NCBI GenBank assembly: GCA_949825045.1
Contig: OX463815.1
Coordinates: forward strand, 15,059,231 to 15,123,230
Source of the DNA: Argyresthia goedartella
Lineage: Eukaryota; Arthropoda; Insecta; Lepidoptera; Argyresthiidae
Direction: 5' to 3'
DNA: 64,000 bases
Both the position numbers and the translations under genes were made by a program. Below, in pieces: positions 12,701 to 19,669 of this stretch; the stretch's first letter is position 1, and each line of letters begins with the position of its first letter. Under the pieces are notes generated by a model. That model did no database searches. It saw only the letters and a list, made by a program, of their open reading frames with translations, and was not told the DNA's origin.

Positions 12701-14873
12701 TAATTGTCTATATATTTTTGGTCGAAATATGCTTTCGGGCGATAGGGTTTTCCACCCCTTAAATCTTGTCCGATTTTCACAATAATACATGTTTAAAGTA
12801 TCATAAAAAACCGGCGAAGTGCGTGTCGGACTTCGCACTTTTAGGGTTCCGGAATAAATGTAGAATATAAGCCAAAATAAATAAATTAGGAAGGTACTCA
12901 ATTCACATACACCTGATACACCTAGCCAAAATATCACTTTCATTCTTCACCAGCAAATAATTACTTTGTTTTTCATAGTTTTTGTTTGAATGACAAAGTT
13001 ATATTTGCGGTTTTTGATAAATGTTTTATATCTTAAAAACTGCTTATTATATTTTATTCAAACCAATTTTCGTTGAAAGTTTTTATTGAATACTGAACTG
13101 TGTAGGATTGTTTCGGAATAAAGTTGATGTGACCTACGGTCAGACGGACATAAAGACTTGACGAAACTGTAAGGGTTCTTTGTTTTCCACGGAAACCTAA
13201 AAAGCTAGGCTCGTACGTTTTGACTTTAAAAAAATATTATATGGGTACTTTAGGAAGTACAAGCACCTTCACATAAAAACCCCTCCAGCATTTTATCTAT
13301 TTTAGTCAATCAAGCCTGAATAAAAAAAAAAAAAAACTTACAAGCCTAGTTTAGGATGTGAGCAATTGAATGATACCAAAGTATGGACCATGAAAAACAA
13401 AAGACACGTGGTCACAATCCTCTTAAGTATATTATCGGATATTCAGTGTTTCGGATGACTCGTTAAGCTGTAGGTCCCGGCAACTATCGTTGCATGGTAG
13501 TGGTCGTAAAAACCCCTCCCAACCCGCACTGAGCCAGCGTGGTGGAGTATGGCTTATTTTTACCGGTATCCGGGTTAAGGCCTGTGCCCCTCGGTGGGGA
13601 CATTAGTGGGCTACATTAAATGTAGCCCAAAAGTGGAGTACCCCAGAACGGTGCGGGTGTTTCTATGTTTCTATAAACATGAGGATAAAGATCATCAGCA
13701 TCGTCATCCTGCTCAGTCTATATCGAAGGGAGCCACTGCTGCCCGCATTGATAAACTAGCTGGTAGATTCAGTTCTACGGCTTACGCTGTTAAGAACATC
13801 AATAAAAACACGGATGTGGCTATGGCTAGGCAAGTCTATTTTAGTTACTTTGATAGTGTCATACGGTATCTTGTTCTGGGGGAAAGTAGTGGATATTCAA
13901 ATTATTTTTATATTATAGAAAAAAGCTATTCGAGCATTTTATACACATAATTTAAATCGCGCCCACTCCGCAAAATATTTTTTAAATTGACATACCAACT
14001 GCAGCATTTATTTCCGAAAATATAATGTAGGTACGCCTTTTACAACTTTTACTTTTACTTTTACAACATGTAATGTTAACCTAAGAAATAATTACAGGTT
14101 AGTTGCGCCAGGGCTTAGACTCGTGAAAGTAAGCAATTCCTTGGGTCAGTGCATTCTCTACACTGAACAATATACCTTTGAAGATATTGAAAATGCATTT
14201 GAGCATTTTAAAAACCATGTCAAAACGACTTCGTCTAAAAAGGCATAATACAAAATGCAATAAAATATATTTATTCATAATAATTAATATTATAAAAATA
14301 TTTATATTAGTCCAACAAAACAAATTCTTGAAAGAGATCTATAATCAATCTGTGGGAGTTTCTTCGACCTTCTGCTTCCACAGTTATTATGTAGAATATA
14401 GTTAAAAAAATACTTTTACTAAGAACATTTCAATATCCACAGTAACCAAGAAATTTTTACTTTGATGATGGATGTCTAGATATGAATTCCGGAATAAGAA
14501 ATGTACTATCCGCGATTATGTATGCAGTAAGCTTACTCTTATTAAAGCTTGACGGCCGTAAGCTCAACCAACTTATTACACGAAAATAAACCTAAGTGTG
14601 TCACAAGGCTTTCGCGAACCATTACGAGGGTCGAGGTTACGGCGGTTAAGCAGTAGTATAGCTGAAAACTTTACATGTATTTTGTATGAATTTTCGTATC
14701 ACCACTGAGTCAAATACCTGATTGACGTCTTCAGGTCTGTCGATCATCGCCTGCAGGACCACATGTCCGATGTGGCACTTCTCAGGAGCGATGTCATATC
14801 TCTGAGCAGCTCTAAGTTTCAACTCCCCAATGCGTTTCGCAATAATCACTTTTTCGTTTCCAGACACCGTCAT
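121..14873 (-). CDS. Luciferase-like acyl-CoA synthetase (AMP-binding enzyme), 10 exons seen, 3' end off the window
   Basis: Members of this family activate a carboxylic acid with ATP to an acyl-adenylate and pass it to CoA; insect members include luciferase and peroxisomal 4-coumarate-CoA-ligase-like enzymes. Ten minus-strand exons with GT-AG borders fit in one continuous frame: 14873-14718, 12151-11944, 10924-10738, 9887-9765, 4379-4214, 3950-3813, 2790-2665, 2256-2179, 1002-856 and 286-121 (1495 nt, about 498 codons). Motifs appear in family order: P-loop [20 protein letters not shown], then the hinge [11 protein letters not shown] followed by the start of the C-terminal lid. The lid with its catalytic lysine, and any peroxisomal targeting tail, would be in exons left of base 121. 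Substrate cannot be told. The P-loop is followed by LAK where GV is usual. No stop codon falls inside any exon, so the gene looks functional as far as it goes. Exon borders are hand-called from splice consensus. Confidence 0.85.
399..640. repeat. Perfect long palindrome, about 104-bp arms, in intron 9
   Basis: Bases 399-502 and 537-640 are exact reverse complements by eye, around an AT-rich spacer of about 34 bp. It may be a foldback element; the same pattern could come from a cloning or sequencing foldback. Confidence 0.85.
641..727. repeat. AT dinucleotide microsatellite
   Basis: A run of AT/TA interrupted by GTTTA and AAACA directly follows the palindrome. It can itself fold, so the true length is uncertain. 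Confidence 0.9.
856..1002 (-). CDS. Acyl-CoA synthetase exon 9 (TGD motif and hinge)
   Basis: This exon has 49 codons with phase 0 at both ends (CATTTCAG|GGGTAT to GGACGTTGG|GTTAGT). It encodes [20 protein letters not shown] (motif A7, ribose-binding Asp) and [13 protein letters not shown] (motif A8, hinge between the large and small domains). Confidence 0.85.
1003..1954. other. Intron 8, left part: no recognised element
   Basis: Ordinary AT-rich intron sequence with no coding frame of note. A small palindrome, ATGTTACAACTGTAACAT, is seen near 1113-1130. Confidence 0.5.
1955..2100 (-). repeat. Dispersed repeat, copy 1 (inverted relative to 11583-11722)
   Basis: Read on the minus strand it runs from CGCAAGGTTTCTTGGCG through CTCTCGCC and GCATATCTCTTG to GGCGCCAAAAAAATTGGCGTC. 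The same order of blocks is found on the plus strand at 11583-11722. Class unknown. Confidence 0.6.
2179..2256 (-). CDS. Acyl-CoA synthetase exon 8
   Basis: This exon has 26 codons with phase 0 at both ends (ATATCCAG|TTAGTA to TTCAAG|GTGAGA). It encodes [20 protein letters not shown], the beta-strand segment before the TGD motif (family pattern G..GELC.KGP). Confidence 0.8.
2330..2503 (-). mobile_element. tRNA-derived SINE, family 2, in intron 7
   Basis: On the minus strand it starts CTGGCCTCTGTGGCGCAGC. It has an RNA polymerase III A box (TGGCGCAGCGGT) and B box (GGTTCGAGCCC). The head is clear; the 3' end is set only roughly. Confidence 0.65.
2665..2790 (-). CDS. Acyl-CoA synthetase exon 7 (YGMTE motif)
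   Basis: This exon has 42 codons with phase 0 at both ends (TTTCCAG|CAAAAA to TACAGA|GTAAGC). It encodes [14 protein letters not shown], the adenine-binding and catalytic motif A5, followed by [13 protein letters not shown]. Confidence 0.85.
3008..3745. repeat. Two tandem copies of a 368-bp repeat in intron 6
   Basis: Both copies begin CTTATCTGAATATTGAT (3021 and 3389) and share AATTTCGAACGCCG, GTGCCGCCCCTAGTTTGT, CACATCAAAGAGAGCTTA and ATTAGGCATTAAAACTCTCG. Small frames that could encode 66 and 71 residues are repeat sequence, not genes. A third, inverted copy lies at 51270-51600. Confidence 0.85.
3813..3950 (-). CDS. Acyl-CoA synthetase exon 6
   Basis: This exon has 46 codons with phase 0 at both ends (TTTCAG|CCTGAA to TTCTCT|GTAAGT). 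It encodes [19 protein letters not shown], the family's ASGGAPL-type loop (motif A4/A5 region). Confidence 0.85.
4214..4379 (-). CDS. Acyl-CoA synthetase exon 5
   Basis: This exon has one base plus 55 codons, from TTTCTAG|GG to TATAAG|GTTAGA. It encodes [20 protein letters not shown], corresponding to the region after the P-loop that in luciferase reads HHGFGMFTTLGYL. The intron before it is about 5.4 kb. Confidence 0.8.
4380..5570. other. Intron 4, first part: no gene
   Basis: No coding signal. Bases about 4840-5060 (GACCCGTATGTATTCATG, AACCGATTTTGATAAATG) resemble repetitive filler common in moth genomes and end in an AAATAAAT run, possibly the tail of a decayed retroelement. Confidence 0.4.
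5571..6493. mobile_element. Foldback/MITE-like element with nested arms, about 0.92 kb, in intron 4
   Basis: Outer arms 5571-5655 and 6410-6493 are reverse complements (GGTAGGGCTTATTAACCTAAA, AGAGAAGGAACAGAGACTTC). Inner arms 6128-6216 and 6298-6386 are another pair (GACCATATTTT, GAAACATATG). The two arm blocks are next to each other on the right but separated by about 470 bp on the left, which suggests a foldback element of about 450 bp with an insert in its left arm. Confidence 0.75.
6575..6715 (+). pseudogene. LINE ORF2 C-terminal scrap
   Basis: Reading TCGGATGACATCGCC gives [19 protein letters not shown]. This resembles the RW-DDI-K-AG-W-R-AQDR tail found in many insect endonuclease/reverse-transcriptase LINEs. 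It is interrupted by a TGA after NK and another stop soon after. Confidence 0.5.
7300..7355. repeat. Perfect hairpin: 26-bp arms, 4-base loop
   Basis: Arms 7300-7325 and 7330-7355 are exact reverse complements around CACT. The stem begins AGCGATTGGTGACAG. No open frame covers it. Confidence 0.9.
7885..8106 (+). other. Unrecognised 73-codon frame
   Basis: It could encode a basic, aromatic-rich peptide ending [11 protein letters not shown], with the frame opening at a TTG. A second frame just after it (about 8145-8290) reads [20 protein letters not shown] do not recognise either. It might be a decayed retroelement or retrogene fragment; intron location, antisense to the host gene, makes a real gene unlikely. 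Confidence 0.25.
8290..9764. other. Intron 4, right part: nothing recognised
   Basis: AT-rich sequence with no supported gene or clear repeat. Short open frames on both strands show no family signature. Confidence 0.4.
9765..9887 (-). CDS. Acyl-CoA synthetase exon 4 (ATP-binding P-loop)
   Basis: This exon is 123 bp, from TTTCAG|G to TGGTG|GTACGT. It encodes [18 protein letters not shown], the AMP-binding signature (motif A3). Phases 1 in and 2 out fit exons 3 and 5 exactly. It is short and easy to miss, since no long open frame marks it. Confidence 0.85.
9912..10170 (-). mobile_element. tRNA-derived SINE, family 1, copy 1 (intron 3)
   Basis: The minus strand starts CGACGACCCGAATGG. It has a perfect A box (TGGCCGAGTCGG) and B box (GGTTCGAGTCC), then a body and a (TAT)n tail at 9912-9930. 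About 250 bp align with the copy at 24915-25162, with a few percent differences. Confidence 0.85.
10738..10924 (-). CDS. Acyl-CoA synthetase exon 3
   Basis: It starts after a polypyrimidine-rich TTTTTTTCAG and ends TTCAG|GTAAGA. It encodes [16 protein letters not shown] and [16 protein letters not shown], the stretch before the P-loop. The split codons join cleanly to exon 2 (G+CT) and exon 4 (AG+G). Confidence 0.8.
11250..11552. mobile_element. MITE with about 75-bp terminal inverted repeats (intron 2)
   Basis: AAACTGTTACCTAATTAGTT at 11251 is repeated in reverse complement ending at 11551, and similarity runs about 75 bp inward through CCGTATCAATATTAGACAT. The middle has no coding capacity. 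The target duplication was not resolved. Confidence 0.8.
11583..11722 (+). repeat. Dispersed repeat, copy 2
   Basis: It is homologous, in opposite orientation, to 1955-2100 (CGCAAGGTTTCTTAGCG, CTCTCGCC, GCATCTCTCTTG, GGCGCCACGCAAGTTGGCGTC). It lies in intron 2, immediately after the MITE. Confidence 0.6.
11944..12151 (-). CDS. Acyl-CoA synthetase exon 2
   Basis: This exon has 69 codons plus one base. It encodes [17 protein letters not shown] and [19 protein letters not shown], the conserved N-terminal subdomain of insect 4CL/luciferase-like enzymes. The donor is G|GTAAGTC. The acceptor is placed at ATAAG|ACAGAT because that keeps phase with exon 1; another AG four bases further in is possible but breaks phase. 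Confidence 0.75.
12152..12570. other. Intron 1, left end: nothing recognised
   Basis: An open frame at 12097-12402 on the plus strand overlaps exon 2 on the other strand and shows no family signature. I treat it as chance. Confidence 0.4.
12571..12700 (+). mobile_element. Probable tRNA-derived SINE, family 3
   Basis: GGAGCTCCATGGTCTGGTGG (imperfect A box) is followed 53 bases on by a perfect B box GGTTCGAAACC, the arrangement of a tRNA-headed SINE. The 3' end is not defined. Confidence 0.5.
12806..13203. repeat. Lepidopteran GGTTCCG repeat, diverged copy
   Basis: It starts AAACCGGCGAAGTGCG and CTTTTAGGGTTCCGG and ends GGTTCTTTGTTTTCCACGG. This is the same family as 55905-56346, where the boxes CGGAACCCTCCGTGCGCGAG and TCGCACTTGGCCGG are better kept. 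Confidence 0.55.
13430..13620 (+). repeat. Retroelement 3'-body repeat
   Basis: AACCCGCACTGAGCCAGCGT, GTGGAGTATGGC and GTGCCCCTCGGTGGGGACAT form the kind of 3' body shared by moth SINEs and LINEs. Part of it can fold (GTGCCCC..GGGGAC). Class uncertain. Confidence 0.4.
13725..14250 (+). pseudogene. LINE ORF2 C-terminal remnant (intron 1)
   Basis: It encodes [19 protein letters not shown] and [13 protein letters not shown], matching the LINE family A segment HIDKLSNRLSSAAFACRKI and LVYFSYFHSIMSY. After stops and shifts it resumes at about 14095 with [19 protein letters not shown], the usual end of such ORF2s. It is dead and old. Confidence 0.7.
14718..14873 (-). CDS. Acyl-CoA synthetase exon 1 (start codon)
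   Basis: This exon has 52 codons. The ATG at 14873 is preceded by CAAA, a good insect initiation context, and starts MTVSGNEK. The segment [11 protein letters not shown] matches the N-terminal region typical of insect luciferase-like proteins. It ends CAG|GTATTT with phase 0. The next in-frame bases upstream give no better start. Confidence 0.75.
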
Positions 14874-15148
14874 TTTGATACATTTACTGGGATCTGCTTT
14901 ATTCTAGTCAGAAAACTAAACCGCTACCAACTTATATATATTCTATTTGCATCACTGCTATCCCCAGCACTACAGGTATGTATTGTCAGGCTTTATGAAT
15001 AAGGAAGGAAGATTAATTATAATTTATAGATTTTGTTATCTTTAAATTCCTCGATAAGTGTTTAATCAATAATCAGAACAAAATCAATTTTATTTGGGTA
15101 TGATTAGCAACACAGATTCGTGATAAGTGTGTATGGTCTCAACCACAA
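14874..15148 (-). other. 5' flank of the acyl-CoA synthetase start codon
   Basis: Only about 275 bp lie between the start codon and the TIR element. I see no clear TATA box or initiator. Any 5'UTR intron and promoter may lie further right, beyond the element. Confidence 0.4.
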
Positions 15149-15311
15149 TATCAAGGCTATTATTAGTTTCATTTCCCCCTTTCAACAAAAGAATAAACTG
15201 ATTATGATAATAATATTGTTTTCCTTTTTGCCGCAGATCCGCTTTCTGTTTCCTTTTATTTTTTAAGTAGCTATCGAAAAAAGTTGTACTTGACGATGCC
15301 TCATTTTTTCA

Positions 15312-15525
15312 CACTACAGTTCCTGGATACGCCACAGTTCCGGGACACTAAAGTTCCTGGACACTACAACTTCGGGACACTACAGTTCCTGGATAAACCA
15401 CAGCTTCGGGACACTACAATTCCTGGATATACCACAGTTCCGGGAAACTACAGCTCCTGAACATACCACAGCTTCAGGACACTACAGTTCCTGGATATAC
15501 CAAAGATTCAGGACACTACAGCTAC
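15312..15525. repeat. 34-bp minisatellite
   Basis: About six imperfect units of the type CACTACAGTTCCTGGATATA, CCACAGTTCCGGGA follow directly from the inner edge of the left TIR. Confidence 0.85.
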
Positions 15526-15749
15526 GACATAACATAATCAAGCATAATATAACATTAAGTAGGTGCCTAATTATTACATAGAACATAATATATAGGGTGC
15601 AATGAACAGGTTTAATGCCAGATGTTGGTGTCTTGTAAAAAGTCATTAGTTTTGTAGTAGGCCTTAGTGCACAAAGTGTGCTTTATAGATTTTTTTAATC
15701 GAGCGTCAGTTAAGTTTCGTATTTCTTACGGCATTTTATTGTAGAAGAG

Positions 15750-16215
15750 TATACAGTGTCCCATAAAAGAACTGCTAACTTTTGTGAGTCTGAACATTGG
15801 AAAAGAAAGTTTATGTTTATTTCTAGTTTGCACATTGTGGAGGCTATCAATGGTTTTAAAGCTATAGATATTTTTTATCACATACATTATGTTTTCATAG
15901 ATATATTGACTTGCAACTTTAGGATGTTGGTTTCTTTGTAGAAATCTCTCAGAGATTTTCTATTACATAGCTTATAAATAAATCGGATCGCTCTCTTCTG
16001 CAAAACGAAGATGGTCTCAATGTCAGCAGCTCGTCCCCATAGTAGTATGCCGTAGGACATAATTCTATGGAAATAACTAAAATATACTAGCCTAGCAGTT
16101 GCATCGTCAGTCAATTCCCTGAGTCTATGTGCTAATTTTAAAATATGGGGACCCCTCTGTAGTTTGGAATCAATGTCACTCTCAACTTGCCTTACAATAG
16201 GTAAAGTGAATTTTA
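15750..16215 (-). pseudogene. LINE ORF2 C-terminal fragment inside the TIR element
   Basis: The minus strand encodes ARLVYFSYFHRIMSYGILLW and FVLQKRAIRFIYK, clearly related to LINE family A (same block order). It breaks off on both sides with stop codons. Confidence 0.8.
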
Positions 16216-16708
16216 ATAAAGAAATTACATCCCCTTAGAGTTTCTTAGTGCTTTCTTCTCTGACAGGCGTATTTCCAAAGCACTGGTAGAGAGAATAGGG
16301 TTTGCTTTTCCTGTGCGAAATTCAGCCATGCGAAATGAATCCACGTGGAAGGTAAATTTCCTTTTTCAAACTCAAACCATAATCAGTTACTCATCAGTTT
16401 AATTGATCATATTTGATTTATTTTTTAAATTTCTCCATGGATATGTGTGACTGGTTCATAATTTCATAAGTTTATAATTTTTGCCTACTTGCAATTAAAA
16501 TAATTAGTTTACACATTTTCTACTTTCTTGCAGATAACTTCGTTGTGAAAAAATGAGGCAGCGTAAAGGAAAACTTTTTTCGATACCTACTTAAAAAATA
16601 AAAGGAAACAGAAAGCGGATCAGCGGCAAAAAGGAAAAAAATATTATTATCATAATCAGTTTATTCTTTTGTTGAAAAGGGGAAATGAAACTAATAAAAG
16701 CCTTGATA

Positions 16709-17445
16709 AAGAAATGGAAGGAAACGAAAACACAACATCACATACTCCACTTCCGACAAAAAAAAAATGGTTACCTCCAGGACCTTCACATTGGTTGTTA
16801 CTCTTGCGGTTTGTAGACAGTTACAAATCAAAATACAACGTACTGCAGTCGAGTGTGGCAGAGTATTGGGAAGAGAAATCCAGAAATATAAGCCCTACTA
16901 ACTTTATGTGCTGAATTGAACCTCAGCATCACTAACAAATTTTTCCGACTCCCTAAAAAATATAAGACGTAATGGGTGCATCCGCGCTCCAAGCAATGGC
17001 ATCTGCTAGACTACATCATAGTTTGAAGAGAGGATCTGAAAGATATCACATTACAAAAGCCATGCGGAGAGCTCAAGGGAGTTCAGATCTTCGTCTAATT
17101 AGATCTAAAATGAAGCTAAACATCAATCCTCCACGCAGAAGCGAGCACAAGATCCCGGCAAGACTAGCTTTTGCCAAACTAGTCCATAACGACAAAACTC
17201 TGCGCAAATTTGACGTCGAATTTACGAAAACGTAATGCTGGTGGCCAGCATCTCCGATGCAAGGATAAGGACATCCTTTGGCCTATCTCATAATGCGTGA
17301 GAGAGATATGCCTTGATGAGACCAGAGTGGCGAAAATAAATCAAAACAGTTACTGAAAATTCGATGCCAAACGCCACGCTCGAAAAACTCGTCCAAAATC
17401 TCATATAGCTAAACGTACAACATAAACGGGCAGTAACAATGCAAC
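16709..17445 (+). other. Region with an unrecognised 87-codon frame
   Basis: The frame at 16972-17235 starts MGASALQAMASARLHHSLKR and is rich in Arg and Lys. Frames at 16669-16914 overlap the TIR end. It may be an upstream part of the Helitron remnant that follows, but I cannot show this. Confidence 0.25.
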
Positions 17446-17840
17446 ATGTGCAGCCCCACGTTCAATACAAAGTTCGGTTACGCGAGTTACATCCGAGCAC
17501 ATGGAAATGACAAGGTGTCGCCGAAGATGAACACGTCGTGGACATCATCAGGTTGCTACAAATATTTATCCAAAAGAGCCCGTGAAACCATAAAAAAGCA
17601 TGAGGATGCTCCTTCAATTAGGGGTATCACAATAAAAATAGGGGCTAAAGTCATTCGTCAGTCGAAACATTGACGTAAATCTGGGTTTGGTTAATGGTTC
17701 AATTAGCATAGTACAGGGAGTAAGGGTTGACCACGAAAATAGAAACATGATGAATAAAAACATAAGTATTAATCGAGCTTATGTTCATCGCGAATAATTT
17801 CCAATATGTATAGCCTATTTTTATTTTTTTTGGGAAAGCA
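17446..17840 (+). pseudogene. Helitron-type PIF1 helicase remnant
   Basis: Across two frames it reads ITIKIGAKVI, then NIDVNLGLVNGSISIVQGV, then RAYVHRE*FPICIAYF. These are the late motifs of PIF1-like helicases as found in Helitron Rep/Hel proteins (GAKVM..RN.D...GLVNG, then V.R.QFP..LAYA). A one-base shift near 17672 and several stops kill it. Confidence 0.7.
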
Positions 17841-18085
17841 ACAGCTTGTGATACAATCATTTTACAATCTCTTTTTAGATAATCTATATCTATTTAAGCC
17901 AAAAACATCAATCCACTGTTTACAATCAACCTTATTTAACTCTGGAGAAATGGATATGAGGAGAACTAATTAATAAATTAATTTAGTCCATCTATTTTAA
18001 GTCTTAGTGTTAACTTGTGTAAACTTTAAACCTTAAGTGTAACTACTACTACGTTAGGGATGATGAACCTGATACAAATATATAT

Positions 18086-18395
18086 TGTTAGAGTAGCTGT
18101 GTGGGAAAAATACCAGTTGGTGCCAGACAGTATTAAAGGCGGTGCGCGCCACGCGCTCGCCCCTATTCTGTTCCGGACCGCTGCTGGTGTACGACCCATC
18201 CATTTGTCTCTGTTTGTGTTCGAGTGTCTTTATTTGTTAGGTTGATTTCTCATCTGTTTGAGTGTTTTAATTGTCAGGTTGATTTATTATCATTTGTGTA
18301 GAAGTGTTTTCAATTATCCGTTTATTTGTGAAATAGTTTCTTTTGTTGATAAAGGTAATAAAGATTTTGTAGCTTCTCTCGAAACCGCTAATATC
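18086..18395 (+). repeat. 5' LTR of the Gypsy element
   Basis: It starts TGTTAGAG and ends near CGAAACCGCTAATATCA. It contains a TATTAAAGG / GTAATAAAG pair suited to promoter and poly(A) use. It differs from the 3' LTR at roughly a dozen sites and one indel, so the insertion is not recent. Confidence 0.75.
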
Positions 18396-18487
18396 AGAAG
18401 TGGGATAGGACTAAGTCCTATCGTTTCGTCTGTACTGTTTCTATTGAAGGATTCAAAGCGAGGGTACTTGAAACAAAAGGAGTTATC

Positions 18488-19669
18488 ATGTCGGATCACG
18501 AACGTCATCATAGCCGTTATAGATCTCGCGATAAGGACGGGGATCGTCGACGTAGTAGGTACCGTGATCGCACTCCTGTCTACGGTATGAAGCACGAGTT
18601 GGATGCAATGATGGCTCGACTCAAGGCCCTCGAAAAACAACCAAAAAATGTTCATGCGTCATCTCGGTGCCAACCGCCTCCTTCCGTTGTCTGGCATGCT
18701 GCGTCACCATCCGCCGGTCGAGCCGAATCGCAGGCGCGCGGTGCCGACCGCTCTGGAACCCCAAAGCTGCCGTCGCTCATGCCTCGCGATATACATGCGA
18801 GTTGAACGGAAGATGGTAGACGCACGCCCAGCGAGGCAAACGCATCGCCGACAGTAACCGACCGGATTGTAGATGCTATTCGTTCGATAAATACGGTGGT
18901 GAGGTCAAATAATTTCTACATTTCGAATTTCGACCTTAAATTACATAACATTGAGGATTGGTGCGGGGAGGTAGATCGGGCAAAAAACCTTAATTACTGG
19001 ACAGATCATGAATGTCTTTATCGAATCGGGAACTGTTTGAAGGGGGATTCTCGTACATGGCTGAACGAGTGGGGGACAAGTGATCGAACGTGGAGTAACT
19101 TCACAAAAGAGTTCCAACCATTATGCCCAAGAACACCTGATATAGCGAGAATTCTGTTTGAGGTTATGAGTACAAACTCGGATAATTTCCCCACATACGC
19201 CGATTACGCTCGTCGCTCACTACTTCGCCTACGCATAGTTCGTGGTCTCGCTGAGGAACTAATGTCAGCTATTGTGATTCGCGGGATTACCGATCCGCAA
19301 ATTCGAGCATCTGCAACTAATGCTAAACTGTCACCCAACGAATTAGTCGAGTTTTTCGCAATCTACGTAAAACCTAACTTGACGAAACATACATCTAGGT
19401 CTACGCCTCAGAGTGGTTCTTCAAGAAATGACAAAGTTCACCCGCAATCGGGTCATTCTCGAAAACGACTGTTTGAAGAAGGTAAAAGCTATACTTGTGG
19501 TCAAGTAGGTCATAAACAGGTCGAATGCAACAAAAAACCTAGAATGAATCAAGCTCCCCCCGTTTCAAACCCAAAGCCGGCTTTTGTTCCGATTAAACCT
19601 GAGCCATGTCAACTGTTCTCACAAACCGGCGTATCGTGTACTGAAGGGTTTGGGAAGTCAGGAGCTTGA
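18488..19669 (+). pseudogene. gag of the Gypsy element
   Basis: The start MSDHERHHSRYRSRDKDG is an Arg-rich N-terminus. The middle (about 18900-19380) is a capsid-like helical region (EDWCGEVDRAKNLNYW, CLKGDSRTWL). Near the end lies a zinc-knuckle-like CGQVGHKQVEC in which the first cysteine of the CCHC box is replaced by Ser. One TGA (18803-18805) interrupts an otherwise open frame, since the same frame continues on both sides. Confidence 0.8.

Larger units (their letters stand above)
15151..16706. mobile_element. DNA transposon derivative with 165-bp TIRs and TA target duplication
   Basis: 15151-15315 and 16542-16706 are reverse complements with about 90% identity (TCAAGGC ends; ATCCGCTTTCTGTTTCC inside). 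TA flanks both ends (15149-15150 and 16707-16708). No transposase frame is seen. The inside holds a 34-bp minisatellite and a LINE scrap, so it is non-autonomous. TA duplication suggests Tc1/mariner-type mobilisation; the family is not recognised. Confidence 0.8.

Noticed and set aside
15312..15525. CRISPR-like array
   Set aside because: Units follow one another without unique spacers, and the context is eukaryotic; it is a minisatellite.
18314..18655. 113-codon minus-strand frame
   Set aside because: It spans the 5' LTR and the antisense of gag; shadow of the Gypsy element.
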